64,000 nucleotides of DNA from [Clostridium] fimetarium. Lineage in GTDB: Bacteria > Bacillota > Clostridia > Lachnospirales > Lachnospiraceae. Positions 34,989-42,778 of the stretch are shown piece after piece. The position numbers and the translations under genes are program-made. The stretch is from contig NZ_FOJI01000005.1 of NCBI RefSeq assembly GCF_900111235.1, positions 124,001 to 188,000 of the forward strand. The letters are read 5' to 3'. Each line of letters opens with the position of its first letter. Position 1 is the stretch's first letter. Below the pieces are notes generated by a model. That model made no database searches. It was given only the letters and a program-made list of their open reading frames with translations, and was not told the DNA's origin.

Positions 34989-36350
34989 ATGGAAGCAGTA
35001 AATGTAATAATTGGCATAATCATGATTTTATCATTCTTTGGTATGATTTGGTATTGTGTAAAAGGTTATAACCTTATGATTGGATTTTTTGTTATGGCGA
35101 TATTTTGGACTGTATTAGCATTAGTTGGAAATTTATTTGTTCCAAATGCTGCAATGGCAAAATTTAGCTTTGTTGGAGTACTTGAAAATGTATTCCAAGA
35201 GGGTCCACAAAATTATGGTAAGTCAATATTAGTAAATATATTCTTTGGAGCATTCTTCGGAAGAGTTCTGATGACTTCAGGAATCGCGTCTACCTTAATT
35301 AGAAAAACAGTTGAACTTGGTGGAGATAAACCGAGATTTACAATGTCGTTGCTCTGTATTATGACATCTATTATTTTCACTTCAATGACAGGTATAGGAC
35401 CAGTTATCTCTATTGCAGTTATTGTTATTCCAATTTTACTTTCACTTGGATTACCAGCATCTATAACATTATTTGCTTTCATGGGTTCAATCATGTCAGG
35501 TATTTTTGCAAATATTGTTAATTTTAAACAGTATCAGGCAATGTTTGTTGCTGCTGACAGTAAATATGCAAGTTATACATATAATGAGTACTTTAATTTT
35601 GGTATCATTTGTATGGTAGTAGCATTGGTAGTAGTATTAGTCGTTGCTAATATTGCACTCAATACAAAGAAAGTTTCTCATGCCTGGGCAGCAACAACTA
35701 CCAACAGGGGAGCTACTGAAAACAATGCACCTGCTATTTCATGGATTTCAGTTATTTTACCAGTAATTGGAGTAGTAGTATTTAAACTCCCAATTATTTT
35801 AGGATTCCTTCTTTCAAGTGCTTTTGCTTTAGTTACATGTAAAAAGTTAAAAGGTAGTTTTGTTGAAATTTGTAGTATGCTTGCAAAACTTTTTGCAGAA
35901 GGTGCAGTTGATGTTGCACCAATGGTTGGTTTCTTGTTAATGCTTTCTATGTTTAACAACGCAGCAAATTTTGCAGCTCCTTACTTTCAAACGTTATTAG
36001 GCGGGTTTATTCCTACTTCAGCAATAGTAATTGCGATTGCATTTGCAATCCTTACACCACTTGGATTCTTCCGCGGACCTTTGAATCTAGTTGGTTGTGG
36101 TGCGGCTATTCTAGCAGTAGTACTCTCAAGCCCAGCAAACTTCCCAATTGCATTCCTTTATCCTCTATTTGCAGTAACAACAATTGCACCACAGCACCTT
36201 GATATTACACAGTCTTGGGTTGCATGGGGATTTGGATATACAAAGGTAGCAACAAAGGATTACATGAAGATGTCAATTCCTACAGGTTGGGTTATTGGTA
36301 TGATTTGCTGTATCATCGCATATTTTATGTACGGCGGACTAGTAGGCTAA
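34989..36350 (+). CDS. Ion/solute permease (GntP/CitMHS-like, 12 TM)
   Basis: Integral membrane transporter of 453 residues with about 11-12 helices in two halves joined by a soluble loop (AATTTNRGATENN). The segments IFTSMTGIGPVISIAVIVIP and FFRGPLNLVGCGAAI look like the paired re-entrant regions of ion-transporter superfamily carriers for hydroxy- or carboxylic acids. The exact family is not certain. It has its own strong promoter and a GntR gene just after it. Its place behind the lar genes makes a hydroxyacid such as lactate a natural guess for the substrate (inference). Confidence 0.75.
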   Translation: MEAVNVIIGIIMILSFFGMIWYCVKGYNLMIGFFVMAIFWTVLALVGNLFVPNAAMAKFSFVGVLENVFQEGPQNYGKSILVNIFFGAFFGRVLMTSGIASTLIRKTVELGGDKPRFTMSLLCIMTSIIFTSMTGIGPVISIAVIVIPILLSLGLPASITLFAFMGSIMSGIFANIVNFKQYQAMFVAADSKYASYTYNEYFNFGIICMVVALVVVLVVANIALNTKKVSHAWAATTTNRGATENNAPAISWISVILPVIGVVVFKLPIILGFLLSSAFALVTCKKLKGSFVEICSMLAKLFAEGAVDVAPMVGFLLMLSMFNNAANFAAPYFQTLLGGFIPTSAIVIAIAFAILTPLGFFRGPLNLVGCGAAILAVVLSSPANFPIAFLYPLFAVTTIAPQHLDITQSWVAWGFGYTKVATKDYMKMSIPTGWVIGMICCIIAYFMYGGLVG

Positions 36351-36386
36351 TGATATATTTGGTTAATAATAAAGTGTAAATTCAGA

Positions 36387-36424
36387 AATGGCTGCTATCA
36401 GATCATCGGTAGTAGCCATTCTTT
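36387..36424 (+). terminator. Hairpin terminator after the permease
   Basis: AATGGCTGCTATC (36387-36399) pairs with GTAGTAGCCATT (36409-36420), followed by a short T run. Confidence 0.65.
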
Positions 36425-36553
36425 AAAAACAATAGGTAAGCAAAGAATTAGTTTTATATTATAAAACGATTGAAAACAATAAAGCAAAAATGTATAATAT
36501 TTTAGTTATGTGACATCGTATGTGATAGTAGAAGGTTAGGGGGATAAAATCAA

Positions 36554-37249
36554 TTGGTATTAACGAATTATTTAAATAATGAAACGGCAAGAGAGTATGC
36601 GTTTCGCCAGATTAGAGATAATATAATTAATCTTGAGCTTTCACCAGGAAGTACAGTCAGTGGTAAAGATCTTGCATTTGAACTTGGAGTTAGCAGAACG
36701 CCGGTCATGGAGGCCCTACAGGAATTGAGTAAGAGCCATCTTGTTGAGATTTATCCACAGCGTGGATGTACTATTTCAAAAATTAATTTTGAGACAATAG
36801 AAGAAACAGCTTTTTTGCGTCGATGTTTAGAGAAAGCGATTGTAGAGGAACTTTGTGATACAATTGATGATGCAGGAATCCTAAAACTAGAAGATATTAT
36901 TGAGTTGCAGGAATTTTATCTAAATAGAAACGATTCTAAGAAAATTTTTGAACTTGATAATGAGTTTCATCATGCATTATTCATAATGAGTAATAAGCAA
37001 CAGACCTACAAGCTGATGAAAAGCATCCAGGGATGTTTTGACAGAGTCAGAGCATTGAGCTTGGATTCAATTAAGGATATACAGATTGTAACAGACCACA
37101 AAGCGATTCTAAATGCTTTAAAATCAAGGAACAAAGTTCTTTGCGGCGAATTTATAATTCAGCATCTTTCAAGATATAGATTGGATGAGAAAGACATCAT
37201 GAAAAATAATCCCGAGTATTGTATAAATTCAAAAAAAGGAGATATTTGA
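36554..37249 (+). CDS. GntR family transcriptional regulator (FadR/FCD type)
   Basis: A 231-residue regulator. The winged HTH occupies residues ~12-78 (AFRQIRDNIINLELSPGSTVSGKDLAFELGVSRTPV split over two helices). An all-helical FCD ligand domain follows, with metal-binding His in DNEFHHALF and near DHKAI and QHLSRY. It starts at TTG after AGGGGG. Such regulators usually sense carboxylic acids, which fits control of the neighbouring permease. The dyad at 34932-34951 is a candidate site. Confidence 0.87.
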   Translation: MVLTNYLNNETAREYAFRQIRDNIINLELSPGSTVSGKDLAFELGVSRTPVMEALQELSKSHLVEIYPQRGCTISKINFETIEETAFLRRCLEKAIVEELCDTIDDAGILKLEDIIELQEFYLNRNDSKKIFELDNEFHHALFIMSNKQQTYKLMKSIQGCFDRVRALSLDSIKDIQIVTDHKAILNALKSRNKVLCGEFIIQHLSRYRLDEKDIMKNNPEYCINSKKGDI

Positions 37250-37252
37250 TAT

Positions 37253-38191
37253 ATGAATTTTTACTTCGCACCTATGGAAGGCTTGACTGGGCACATTTAT
37301 AGGAATTCCCATAATGCTTTTTTTAATCATAACAATATAGAAAAATACTTTTCACCTTTTATTGTTGCAAATCAAAGTGAAAGTTTTAAAACACGAGAGT
37401 TAAATGACCTTTTGCCTGAAAACAACCAAGGACTCGTTCTGATTCCACAATTATTAACAAATAATGCAAAAGATTTTATTCATACAGCTAATAAATTAAA
37501 GGTAATGGGATATGATGAGGTCAATTTAAATTTGGGATGCCCCTCTGGAACGGTCGTATCAAAAAATAGAGGGTCTGGATTTCTTGCAAAAAAAGAAGAA
37601 CTTGATGCTTTTTTGGATGAAATTTATTCCGCATCCATGACAAAAATTTCAATTAAAACAAGAATAGGAAAAGACAACCCAGAAGAGTTTTATGATTTGA
37701 TTGAAATTTTCAACAAATACCCGATTGAAGAGCTTATTATCCATCCTAGAATTCAAAAAGATTTTTATAAAAACAAACCTAATCTTGAGATTTTTAAGGA
37801 AGCATTGAGTTTAAGCAAAAATCCTGTTTGTTATAATGGGGATATTTTTACAATCGAAGATTATAAGAAGTTTATCGAAAATTTCCCGAGTGTAGGTACT
37901 TTGATGATTGGAAGGGGATTATTAGCGAATCCTGCAATGGTCAGCGAAATCACTAATAATGCCAAACTTGATAAAAATATATTAAAGGAATTTCATGATC
38001 AAATTTATAGAGATTATCAAAGCATATTATTTGGAGATAGGAATGTCCTATTTAAAATGAAAGAGATATGGACTTATATGATTCAAGCTTTTCCGGATAA
38101 TACAAAATATGCAAAAAAAATCAAGAAGGCTGAAAGATTATGCGATTACGAAGAAGCTGTATCAAGCTTATTCAAGGAACAAATATTATAG
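37253..38191 (+). CDS. tRNA-dihydrouridine synthase (Dus family)
   Basis: FMN-dependent enzyme that reduces uridines in tRNA. The N-terminus FYFAPMEGLTGHIYRN, the segment NLNLGCPSGTVVSKNRGSGF with the catalytic Cys, and IGRGLLANPAM for phosphate binding define the family. Length is 312 residues. It follows the GntR gene by 3 bp and converges with folB-folK, overlapping it by 6 bases; no terminator fits between the two ends. Confidence 0.9.
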   Translation: MNFYFAPMEGLTGHIYRNSHNAFFNHNNIEKYFSPFIVANQSESFKTRELNDLLPENNQGLVLIPQLLTNNAKDFIHTANKLKVMGYDEVNLNLGCPSGTVVSKNRGSGFLAKKEELDAFLDEIYSASMTKISIKTRIGKDNPEEFYDLIEIFNKYPIEELIIHPRIQKDFYKNKPNLEIFKEALSLSKNPVCYNGDIFTIEDYKKFIENFPSVGTLMIGRGLLANPAMVSEITNNAKLDKNILKEFHDQIYRDYQSILFGDRNVLFKMKEIWTYMIQAFPDNTKYAKKIKKAERLCDYEEAVSSLFKEQIL

Positions 38192-38998
38192 TCCCTTTCG
38201 CATTTGGTTAACCGTGGTGTTGAGTATAGGATGTCGTTTAAATCCTGCAATCTGACTTAATGGTTCCAAAACAAATTGCCTATTTTGCATGTCGATATGA
38301 GGAATTATTAAAATTTTGCTATCATACACAATATCATCATAAAAAATGATATCAAGATCAAGAGTCCTTGGTCCCCAGTGAACAAGACGTTCACGGTTCG
38401 CATTGTGCTCTATTGAGTTAAGTCTTGCAAGAAGTTCTTCAGGAGTAAGAAGCGTTCTGAGTTCAAGGCAGCCATTTAAAAAGTCATCTTGCTCAGTTAT
38501 TCCGTAAGGCTTCGTTGTTAGAAAATCTGATGTTTGGGTAACGAAACAGTCATTATTCGTATCGCCAAGTTCTTTAATCGCCTGATTGAGGTATTCCTCT
38601 TTGTTTCCGAGGTTAGATCCTAATGAGATATAAGCTGTATGCCATCCTCTTTCAATATTCACTGACACATTTTCAATTGGAAGGGCAATTGGAGCCCATG
38701 GCTTTTTGATTTCAAGTTCTATCTTTTCAAGATTCTTCGTTTCGGTTAACAGCGCTTTTGCAAGACGTTCCGCAACGGTTTCAATCAGTTTAAATGTATG
38801 ATCTTTCATAAATTTTTCAATAAAATTACAAATCTCTCCATAATTAATTGATTTTGTAAGATCATCACTTAAGCCGGCTGACCTTGTGTCCGTATATAGG
38901 ACTGCAGATACTAGGAACTTCTGTCCAAGGACATTTTCTTCAGGAAATACTCCGTGATTGCAAAATATTTCCAGGTTGTTAATTTTAATTTTATCCAT
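38186..38998 (-). CDS. folK: Dihydroneopterin aldolase / HPPK fusion (FolB-FolK)
   Basis: Bifunctional folate enzyme of 270 residues. Residues 1-115 are FolB (NLEIFCNHGVFPEENVLGQ, INYGEICNFIE and the Lys in IELEIKKPWAP). Residues ~120-270 are FolK (YISLGSNLGNKEEYL, then GPRTLDLDIIFY and PHIDMQNRQFVLEPL). It makes 6-hydroxymethyl-dihydropterin and then its pyrophosphate, the substrate of FolP. Last gene of the folC-HD-folP-folBK operon. AAAGGAG precedes the ATG. Confidence 0.93.
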   Translation of the reverse strand: MDKIKINNLEIFCNHGVFPEENVLGQKFLVSAVLYTDTRSAGLSDDLTKSINYGEICNFIEKFMKDHTFKLIETVAERLAKALLTETKNLEKIELEIKKPWAPIALPIENVSVNIERGWHTAYISLGSNLGNKEEYLNQAIKELGDTNNDCFVTQTSDFLTTKPYGITEQDDFLNGCLELRTLLTPEELLARLNSIEHNANRERLVHWGPRTLDLDIIFYDDIVYDSKILIIPHIDMQNRQFVLEPLSQIAGFKRHPILNTTVNQMRKGL

Positions 38999-39045
38999 TA
39001 TGGACTCCTTTCAAATCATCTAAAGATTGCTAGCACTATTTCATA

Positions 39046-39849
39046 TTATTGTAAAATGGCCTCAGTCATTTTAATTACTCTACTGTTTTCAAGTATATCG
39101 TGAACCCTTACAAATGCGCAGTGTTTAATAACACCAATTACTGTAGTTGCTAAAGTGCCTTCAAGTCGTTGTTCGGCGGGAAGATTAAGAGCCAGTCCTA
39201 TGACGGACTTTCGTGACGTACCAAGAAGAATCGGTAGTCCAAACATGTGAAGTTGTTCTAGATTGTGGATGATTTCAATATTCATCTCGTAAGTTTTTGC
39301 AAATCCAACACCAGGGTCAAGAATAATCTTATCGTTAGCGATACCTGCTTTTTTGGCTATATTGAGTGATTCACCAAGATCCGTCTCTAAATCCTTCATG
39401 AAATTGTTATAATTGATAGTTTCCCTATTATGCATCAGACAGCAGCATACATTGGCCTGTGCTATTACAAAAGCCATATTATTATCATATTTCAAGCCCC
39501 AGATATCATTGATCAAATCAGCACCTGCCTTAATTCCTTCAAGTGCAACTTGACTTTTGTAAGTGTCGAGGGAGATTGGAATATCAAAATTACGCTTAAT
39601 CGCTTCAATAACCGGAACCACTCTTTCAATTTCTTCGTTATCCGAAATCTTTTGATAGCCAGGTCTTGTTGATTCACCACCGACATCAATGATATCGGCT
39701 CCATCAGTTATCATGTTTTCAACATGTCTCAGGGCGTTGTCAAATTGATTATATTTTCCACCATCTGAAAATGAGTCAGGAGTTATGTTTAGTATTCCCA
39801 TAACATAAGTTCTGTTTTTCACATCAAATTCTTTTTTTCCAATAATCAT
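39046..39849 (-). CDS. folP: Dihydropteroate synthase
   Basis: Joins p-aminobenzoate to the pterin pyrophosphate. Motifs: MGILNITPDSFSDGG, DVGGESTRPGY, DPGVGFAKT and the phosphate-binding LLGTSRKSVIG. Three in-frame ATGs at 39861, 39855 and 39849 are possible; the last was chosen because GAGG lies 6 bases before it. About 267 residues. Sulfonamide target by family knowledge. It lies 33-45 bp after the HD-domain gene in the folate operon. Confidence 0.93.
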   Translation of the reverse strand: MIIGKKEFDVKNRTYVMGILNITPDSFSDGGKYNQFDNALRHVENMITDGADIIDVGGESTRPGYQKISDNEEIERVVPVIEAIKRNFDIPISLDTYKSQVALEGIKAGADLINDIWGLKYDNNMAFVIAQANVCCCLMHNRETINYNNFMKDLETDLGESLNIAKKAGIANDKIILDPGVGFAKTYEMNIEIIHNLEQLHMFGLPILLGTSRKSVIGLALNLPAEQRLEGTLATTVIGVIKHCAFVRVHDILENSRVIKMTEAILQ

Positions 39850-39882
39850 TTCCATCCTCATTTCTGTACTGTTTTAATCGCT

Positions 39883-40383
39883 TCAATATTTTATCACGAG
39901 ATTCATTTTCTCAATATTCCAGTTACAGGATGCCTTCGCATCGCATGTAAAGCAACTTCTAGACATCTTGTCAGCACGGTATAGTATTCTATTCAAGTCT
40001 TTGAAGATCATCTGCTTTTCATCCCGATGGGTTTTTATTGCAGATAAAATCATTTCGCTCTCTAATTCATTAAAGCAACAATCCTTTAAAATACCGCAGG
40101 CTATTAGAGCACTGGCTGTCTCGTGCGGGATGTTGCGAATATATTGTTCATGTTTTCCGATGTCGTGAAGCATGGCAGTTGCGTATATGATTTCTCTTGA
40201 AATACCAAGGCTTTCCTCCAAATTAAAAATCCAGGCGAGTCTTGCAACATCTAGAAAATGGGACATGTCATGTTTACAAAAAATCCTAGTATTCTCGTAG
40301 TCTTCGATTAAGTGGTATGCACATTTATAGATATTGTTATTTATTATTTTGTTAACCCGTTCCATTTCACCATTATCTATCAT
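39883..40383 (-). CDS. HD-domain phosphohydrolase in the folate operon
   Basis: A 166-residue HD protein with metal ligands in CKHDMSHFLDV, AMLHDIGKHEQ and KTHRDEKQ, plus a D in YRADKMSRSC. A C-terminal CFTCDAKASC cluster with four Cys in all could hold a metal. It sits between folC and folP, as HD proteins often do in clostridial folate clusters. The pathway needs a dihydroneopterin-triphosphate dephosphorylating enzyme that is not otherwise present here, so this is a candidate for that step; this is inference. AAGGAG precedes the ATG. Confidence 0.85.
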   Translation of the reverse strand: MIDNGEMERVNKIINNNIYKCAYHLIEDYENTRIFCKHDMSHFLDVARLAWIFNLEESLGISREIIYATAMLHDIGKHEQYIRNIPHETASALIACGILKDCCFNELESEMILSAIKTHRDEKQMIFKDLNRILYRADKMSRSCFTCDAKASCNWNIEKMNLVIKY

Positions 40384-40488
40384 ATCAGAACTCCTTACTT
40401 TGGATTTTAGTCATTGGTGCAATATATATAATTCTTTATCTGTGTATCCAAAGTCAATTATAGCATAGTCGAGAATATTGATTTACAT

Positions 40489-41787
40489 TTATTCATTTTG
40501 CGCAGAGCTGCTGAAAGTAACAAGGTTAATCAAATCCCCCAGGTATGACAATGAACCAAATGCTATTATCACGTCATCCTCACCAGCAAGCAAGAAACTC
40601 GCTTCTACAGCTTCCTTAAGGCTGTTCATAGGTCTTGCCTCAATATTATAGAAAGAAATCTCGGTTGCAAGATCCTTTGCAGAAAGTGCTCTTGAATTAT
40701 TGGGAGTCTCAATGGTAAAAATGGCACTCGCAAGAGGAGCGGTGAGTGCTATTATTTTTTTGTATTCCTTGTCAGCAAATATACCCATTATGAAAATCAG
40801 ACGCTTACCCTTAAAGTATAATTCAATTGATTCCTTGAGCTGTTTTGCAGCATCTTCATTATGAGCACCATCTACAATAAAAGTCGGTTTAGAATAGATC
40901 AATGTAAAACGTCCAATCCATTTTGTGTTTTCTAATCCGTCGTAAATGGCTTGTTGTGATACATTCCATCCATGCTGATTGAGACATTCTATTACCTTCA
41001 GTGCCAAAGTGGCATTTTTAATCTGAAAACTTCCGGCTAGAGAAATCTTATATTGTTTATCTTTATAAAATAATCGCTGATTTTCAAGGCCATATTCTAT
41101 GTTACTTATATCAGAAGGATCTACAAAATATAGTTCACAGCTTTTTTCTTTGGCGGTGTCTATAATTACCATTTTAGCTTCAGCCTTTTGAACCGCAGAG
41201 ACAACAGGACAGCCAGGCTTGATGATGCCAGCTTTTTGTGTGGCAATCTGGGTCAGTGTATCTCCTAAAAACTGCATGTGATCCATACTGATAGTTGAAA
41301 TTACAGAACAAATCGTTGTGTCTATTACATTCGTTGCATCAAGCGTTCCTCCAAGACCTGTTTCAAGGACGATGATGTCACATTGTTTTTCTAAGAAATA
41401 TAAAAATGCGAGAGCGGTTTCTATTTCAAATGATGTCGGGTGGCTTTTTCCATCAGCAATCATTTTATCAATGACACTTTTAATCTGTGTCATTAATCTA
41501 GCAAAGCTCTCTTTTTCAATATACACTTCATTAATCTGAATTCTCTCACGGTATTTAAAAATCGTGGGTGAGATATAACGTCCAACTTTGTATCCGCTGT
41601 ATTTTAAAATAGTTGAAATATAAGCAAGTGTTGAACCCTTCCCATTTGTTCCAGCAATGTGTATAAATTTTAATTTTTTTTGAGGATTACAAAGTTCTTC
41701 AAGGAGATTGCTCATGTTTTTTAACCCAAGGACACTTCCGAATTTAGCTGTTTCGTCTATGTAATTTCTTGCTTGTCTATAATTCAA
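40489..41787 (-). CDS. folC: Folylpolyglutamate synthase / dihydrofolate synthase
   Basis: Mur-ligase-type enzyme adding glutamate to dihydropteroate and folates. ATP loop HIAGTNGKGST, GRYISPTIFKYRERIQIN, ETGLGGTLDATN and DGAHNEDA are the family motifs. The TTG at 41787 was chosen: TGGAG lies in front, it gives the usual NYRQARNYI start, and the longer frame (to 41838) runs through a TATAAT promoter box. About 432 residues. First gene of the folate operon; GTP cyclohydrolase (folE) is not in the window. Confidence 0.92.
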   Translation of the reverse strand: MNYRQARNYIDETAKFGSVLGLKNMSNLLEELCNPQKKLKFIHIAGTNGKGSTLAYISTILKYSGYKVGRYISPTIFKYRERIQINEVYIEKESFARLMTQIKSVIDKMIADGKSHPTSFEIETALAFLYFLEKQCDIIVLETGLGGTLDATNVIDTTICSVISTISMDHMQFLGDTLTQIATQKAGIIKPGCPVVSAVQKAEAKMVIIDTAKEKSCELYFVDPSDISNIEYGLENQRLFYKDKQYKISLAGSFQIKNATLALKVIECLNQHGWNVSQQAIYDGLENTKWIGRFTLIYSKPTFIVDGAHNEDAAKQLKESIELYFKGKRLIFIMGIFADKEYKKIIALTAPLASAIFTIETPNNSRALSAKDLATEISFYNIEARPMNSLKEAVEASFLLAGEDDVIIAFGSLSYLGDLINLVTFSSSAQNE

Positions 41788-41820
41788 TAGTATTTCTCCA
41801 GTCTCAAAATAGTTGTTCTG

Positions 41821-41849
41821 ATTATAGTACAAATCCACTAATTATTCAA
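41821..41849 (-). promoter_or_regulatory. Promoter of the folate operon
   Basis: On the minus strand TTGAAT (41849-41844), a 17-bp spacer and TATAAT (41826-41821). It lies inside the longest in-frame extension of folC and so fixes the start downstream. Confidence 0.7.
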
Positions 41850-41850
41850 G

Positions 41851-41917
41851 AAAAAGTGCTCCTTCAAATATTGTTCCCCATCTTAGATGCGTTCACAGTA
41901 TTTGAAGTGCACTTTTT
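41851..41917 (-). terminator. Long hairpin after the Pro-rich repeat gene
   Basis: Arms with AAAAAGTGC and TTCAAATA on one side and TATTTGAA and GCACTTTTT on the other, ending in T on the minus strand, just after the stop at 41935. Confidence 0.7.
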
Positions 41918-41934
41918 TATCTATACTTTAATAT

Positions 41935-42621
41935 TTAGAAACAGTTGAAAAAGAAAATACTATTGATATCAAGTACTTCATAGTACCAACTTCCGTTACT
42001 CCAAATGAATCCTTCCACTGTCCGCCAATCAATAAAAGTTGGATAGAACCAAAATGAGCTACCATCCCATAGCCAGATAAATGTGAAATTATTTAGACAA
42101 TTTATAAATGGACTTAATCTATTACGTCTTCTATTTAAATCGCGGTATTGAATATCGTAATCTATCGTTCTTCTAAGAGGTATTACTATTCCACGTGGTA
42201 AACGAGGTATCGTGTTAGGGGGTGACATTCTCGGTGGTCGTCTGTCACGAGGTGGTCTTGGACGATCAGGAGGTCCGGGACGATCAGGAGGTCCAGGACG
42301 ATCAGGAGGTCCAGGACGATCAGGAGGGCCAGGACGATCAGGAGGGCCAGGACGATCAGGAGGGCCAGGACGACCAGGTTGATCAGGACGCTCAGGAGGG
42401 CCAGGACGCTCAGGAGGGCCAGGACGACCAGGTTGATCAGGACGATTAGGAGGGCCAGGACGCTCAGGAGGGCCGGGACGGCCAGGTTGATCAGGACGTC
42501 TACCCTGTCTTTGCGCATAAGAAATATCTTGTGCATCATACTCTAGTTCATCTATTTTTTTGAATATTTCAAAATCAATTTTATCCCAATTGTAATAGTT
42601 ATTGAAATTATCGTTATTCAA
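41935..42621 (-). CDS. Pro-rich repeat protein with aromatic C-terminal domain
   Basis: Structural-type protein of 228 residues, not assigned to a family. Residues ~38-125 are repeats of RPGPPD/RPGPPE with RPDQPGRPGPP variants, encoded by an 18-base DNA repeat. The first 37 residues are acidic. The C-terminal ~100 residues are rich in Trp, Phe and Tyr (FTFIWLWDGSSFWFYP, FIWSNGSWYY). There is no signal peptide or membrane segment. It starts at TTG after AAAGGA. A sigma-K-like promoter in front suggests late mother-cell expression and a spore-coat role (inference). Confidence 0.75.
   Translation of the reverse strand: MNNDNFNNYYNWDKIDFEIFKKIDELEYDAQDISYAQRQGRRPDQPGRPGPPERPGPPNRPDQPGRPGPPERPGPPERPDQPGRPGPPDRPGPPDRPGPPDRPGPPDRPGPPDRPGPPDRPRPPRDRRPPRMSPPNTIPRLPRGIVIPLRRTIDYDIQYRDLNRRRNRLSPFINCLNNFTFIWLWDGSSFWFYPTFIDWRTVEGFIWSNGSWYYEVLDINSIFFFNCF
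42240..42500. repeat. 18-bp tandem repeat encoding RPGPPD units
   Basis: About 14 copies of a GGAGGxCCAGGACGATCA-type unit with larger variants. Copy number is likely to vary between strains. Confidence 0.9.
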
Positions 42622-42656
42622 GAGTTAATATCCTTTCATAATCAAATTACTCATAT

Positions 42657-42685
42657 TATTGTATGAATATTATATGAAAGGGTGT
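42657..42685 (-). promoter_or_regulatory. Sigma-K-like promoter of the Pro-rich gene
   Basis: On the minus strand ACAC (42685-42682), 16 bp, CATACAATA (42665-42657). This matches the sporulation sigma-K pattern mACm-N16/17-CATAnnnTA, 36 bp before the start. Confidence 0.55.
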
Positions 42686-42778
42686 AAATGAATAATATAT
42701 AGATGTGTGTGAAATTCGCCCGTATTTTTCAATTTAATTACACATATAATTATTTGTAATACAAAAATCGAGGGAAAT

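Noticed and set aside
42186-42539. Other long frames through the RPGPPD repeat (both strands)
   Set aside because: They arise from repeat units whose length is a multiple of three and have no ribosome site; the frame with an acidic head and aromatic tail is the plausible gene.
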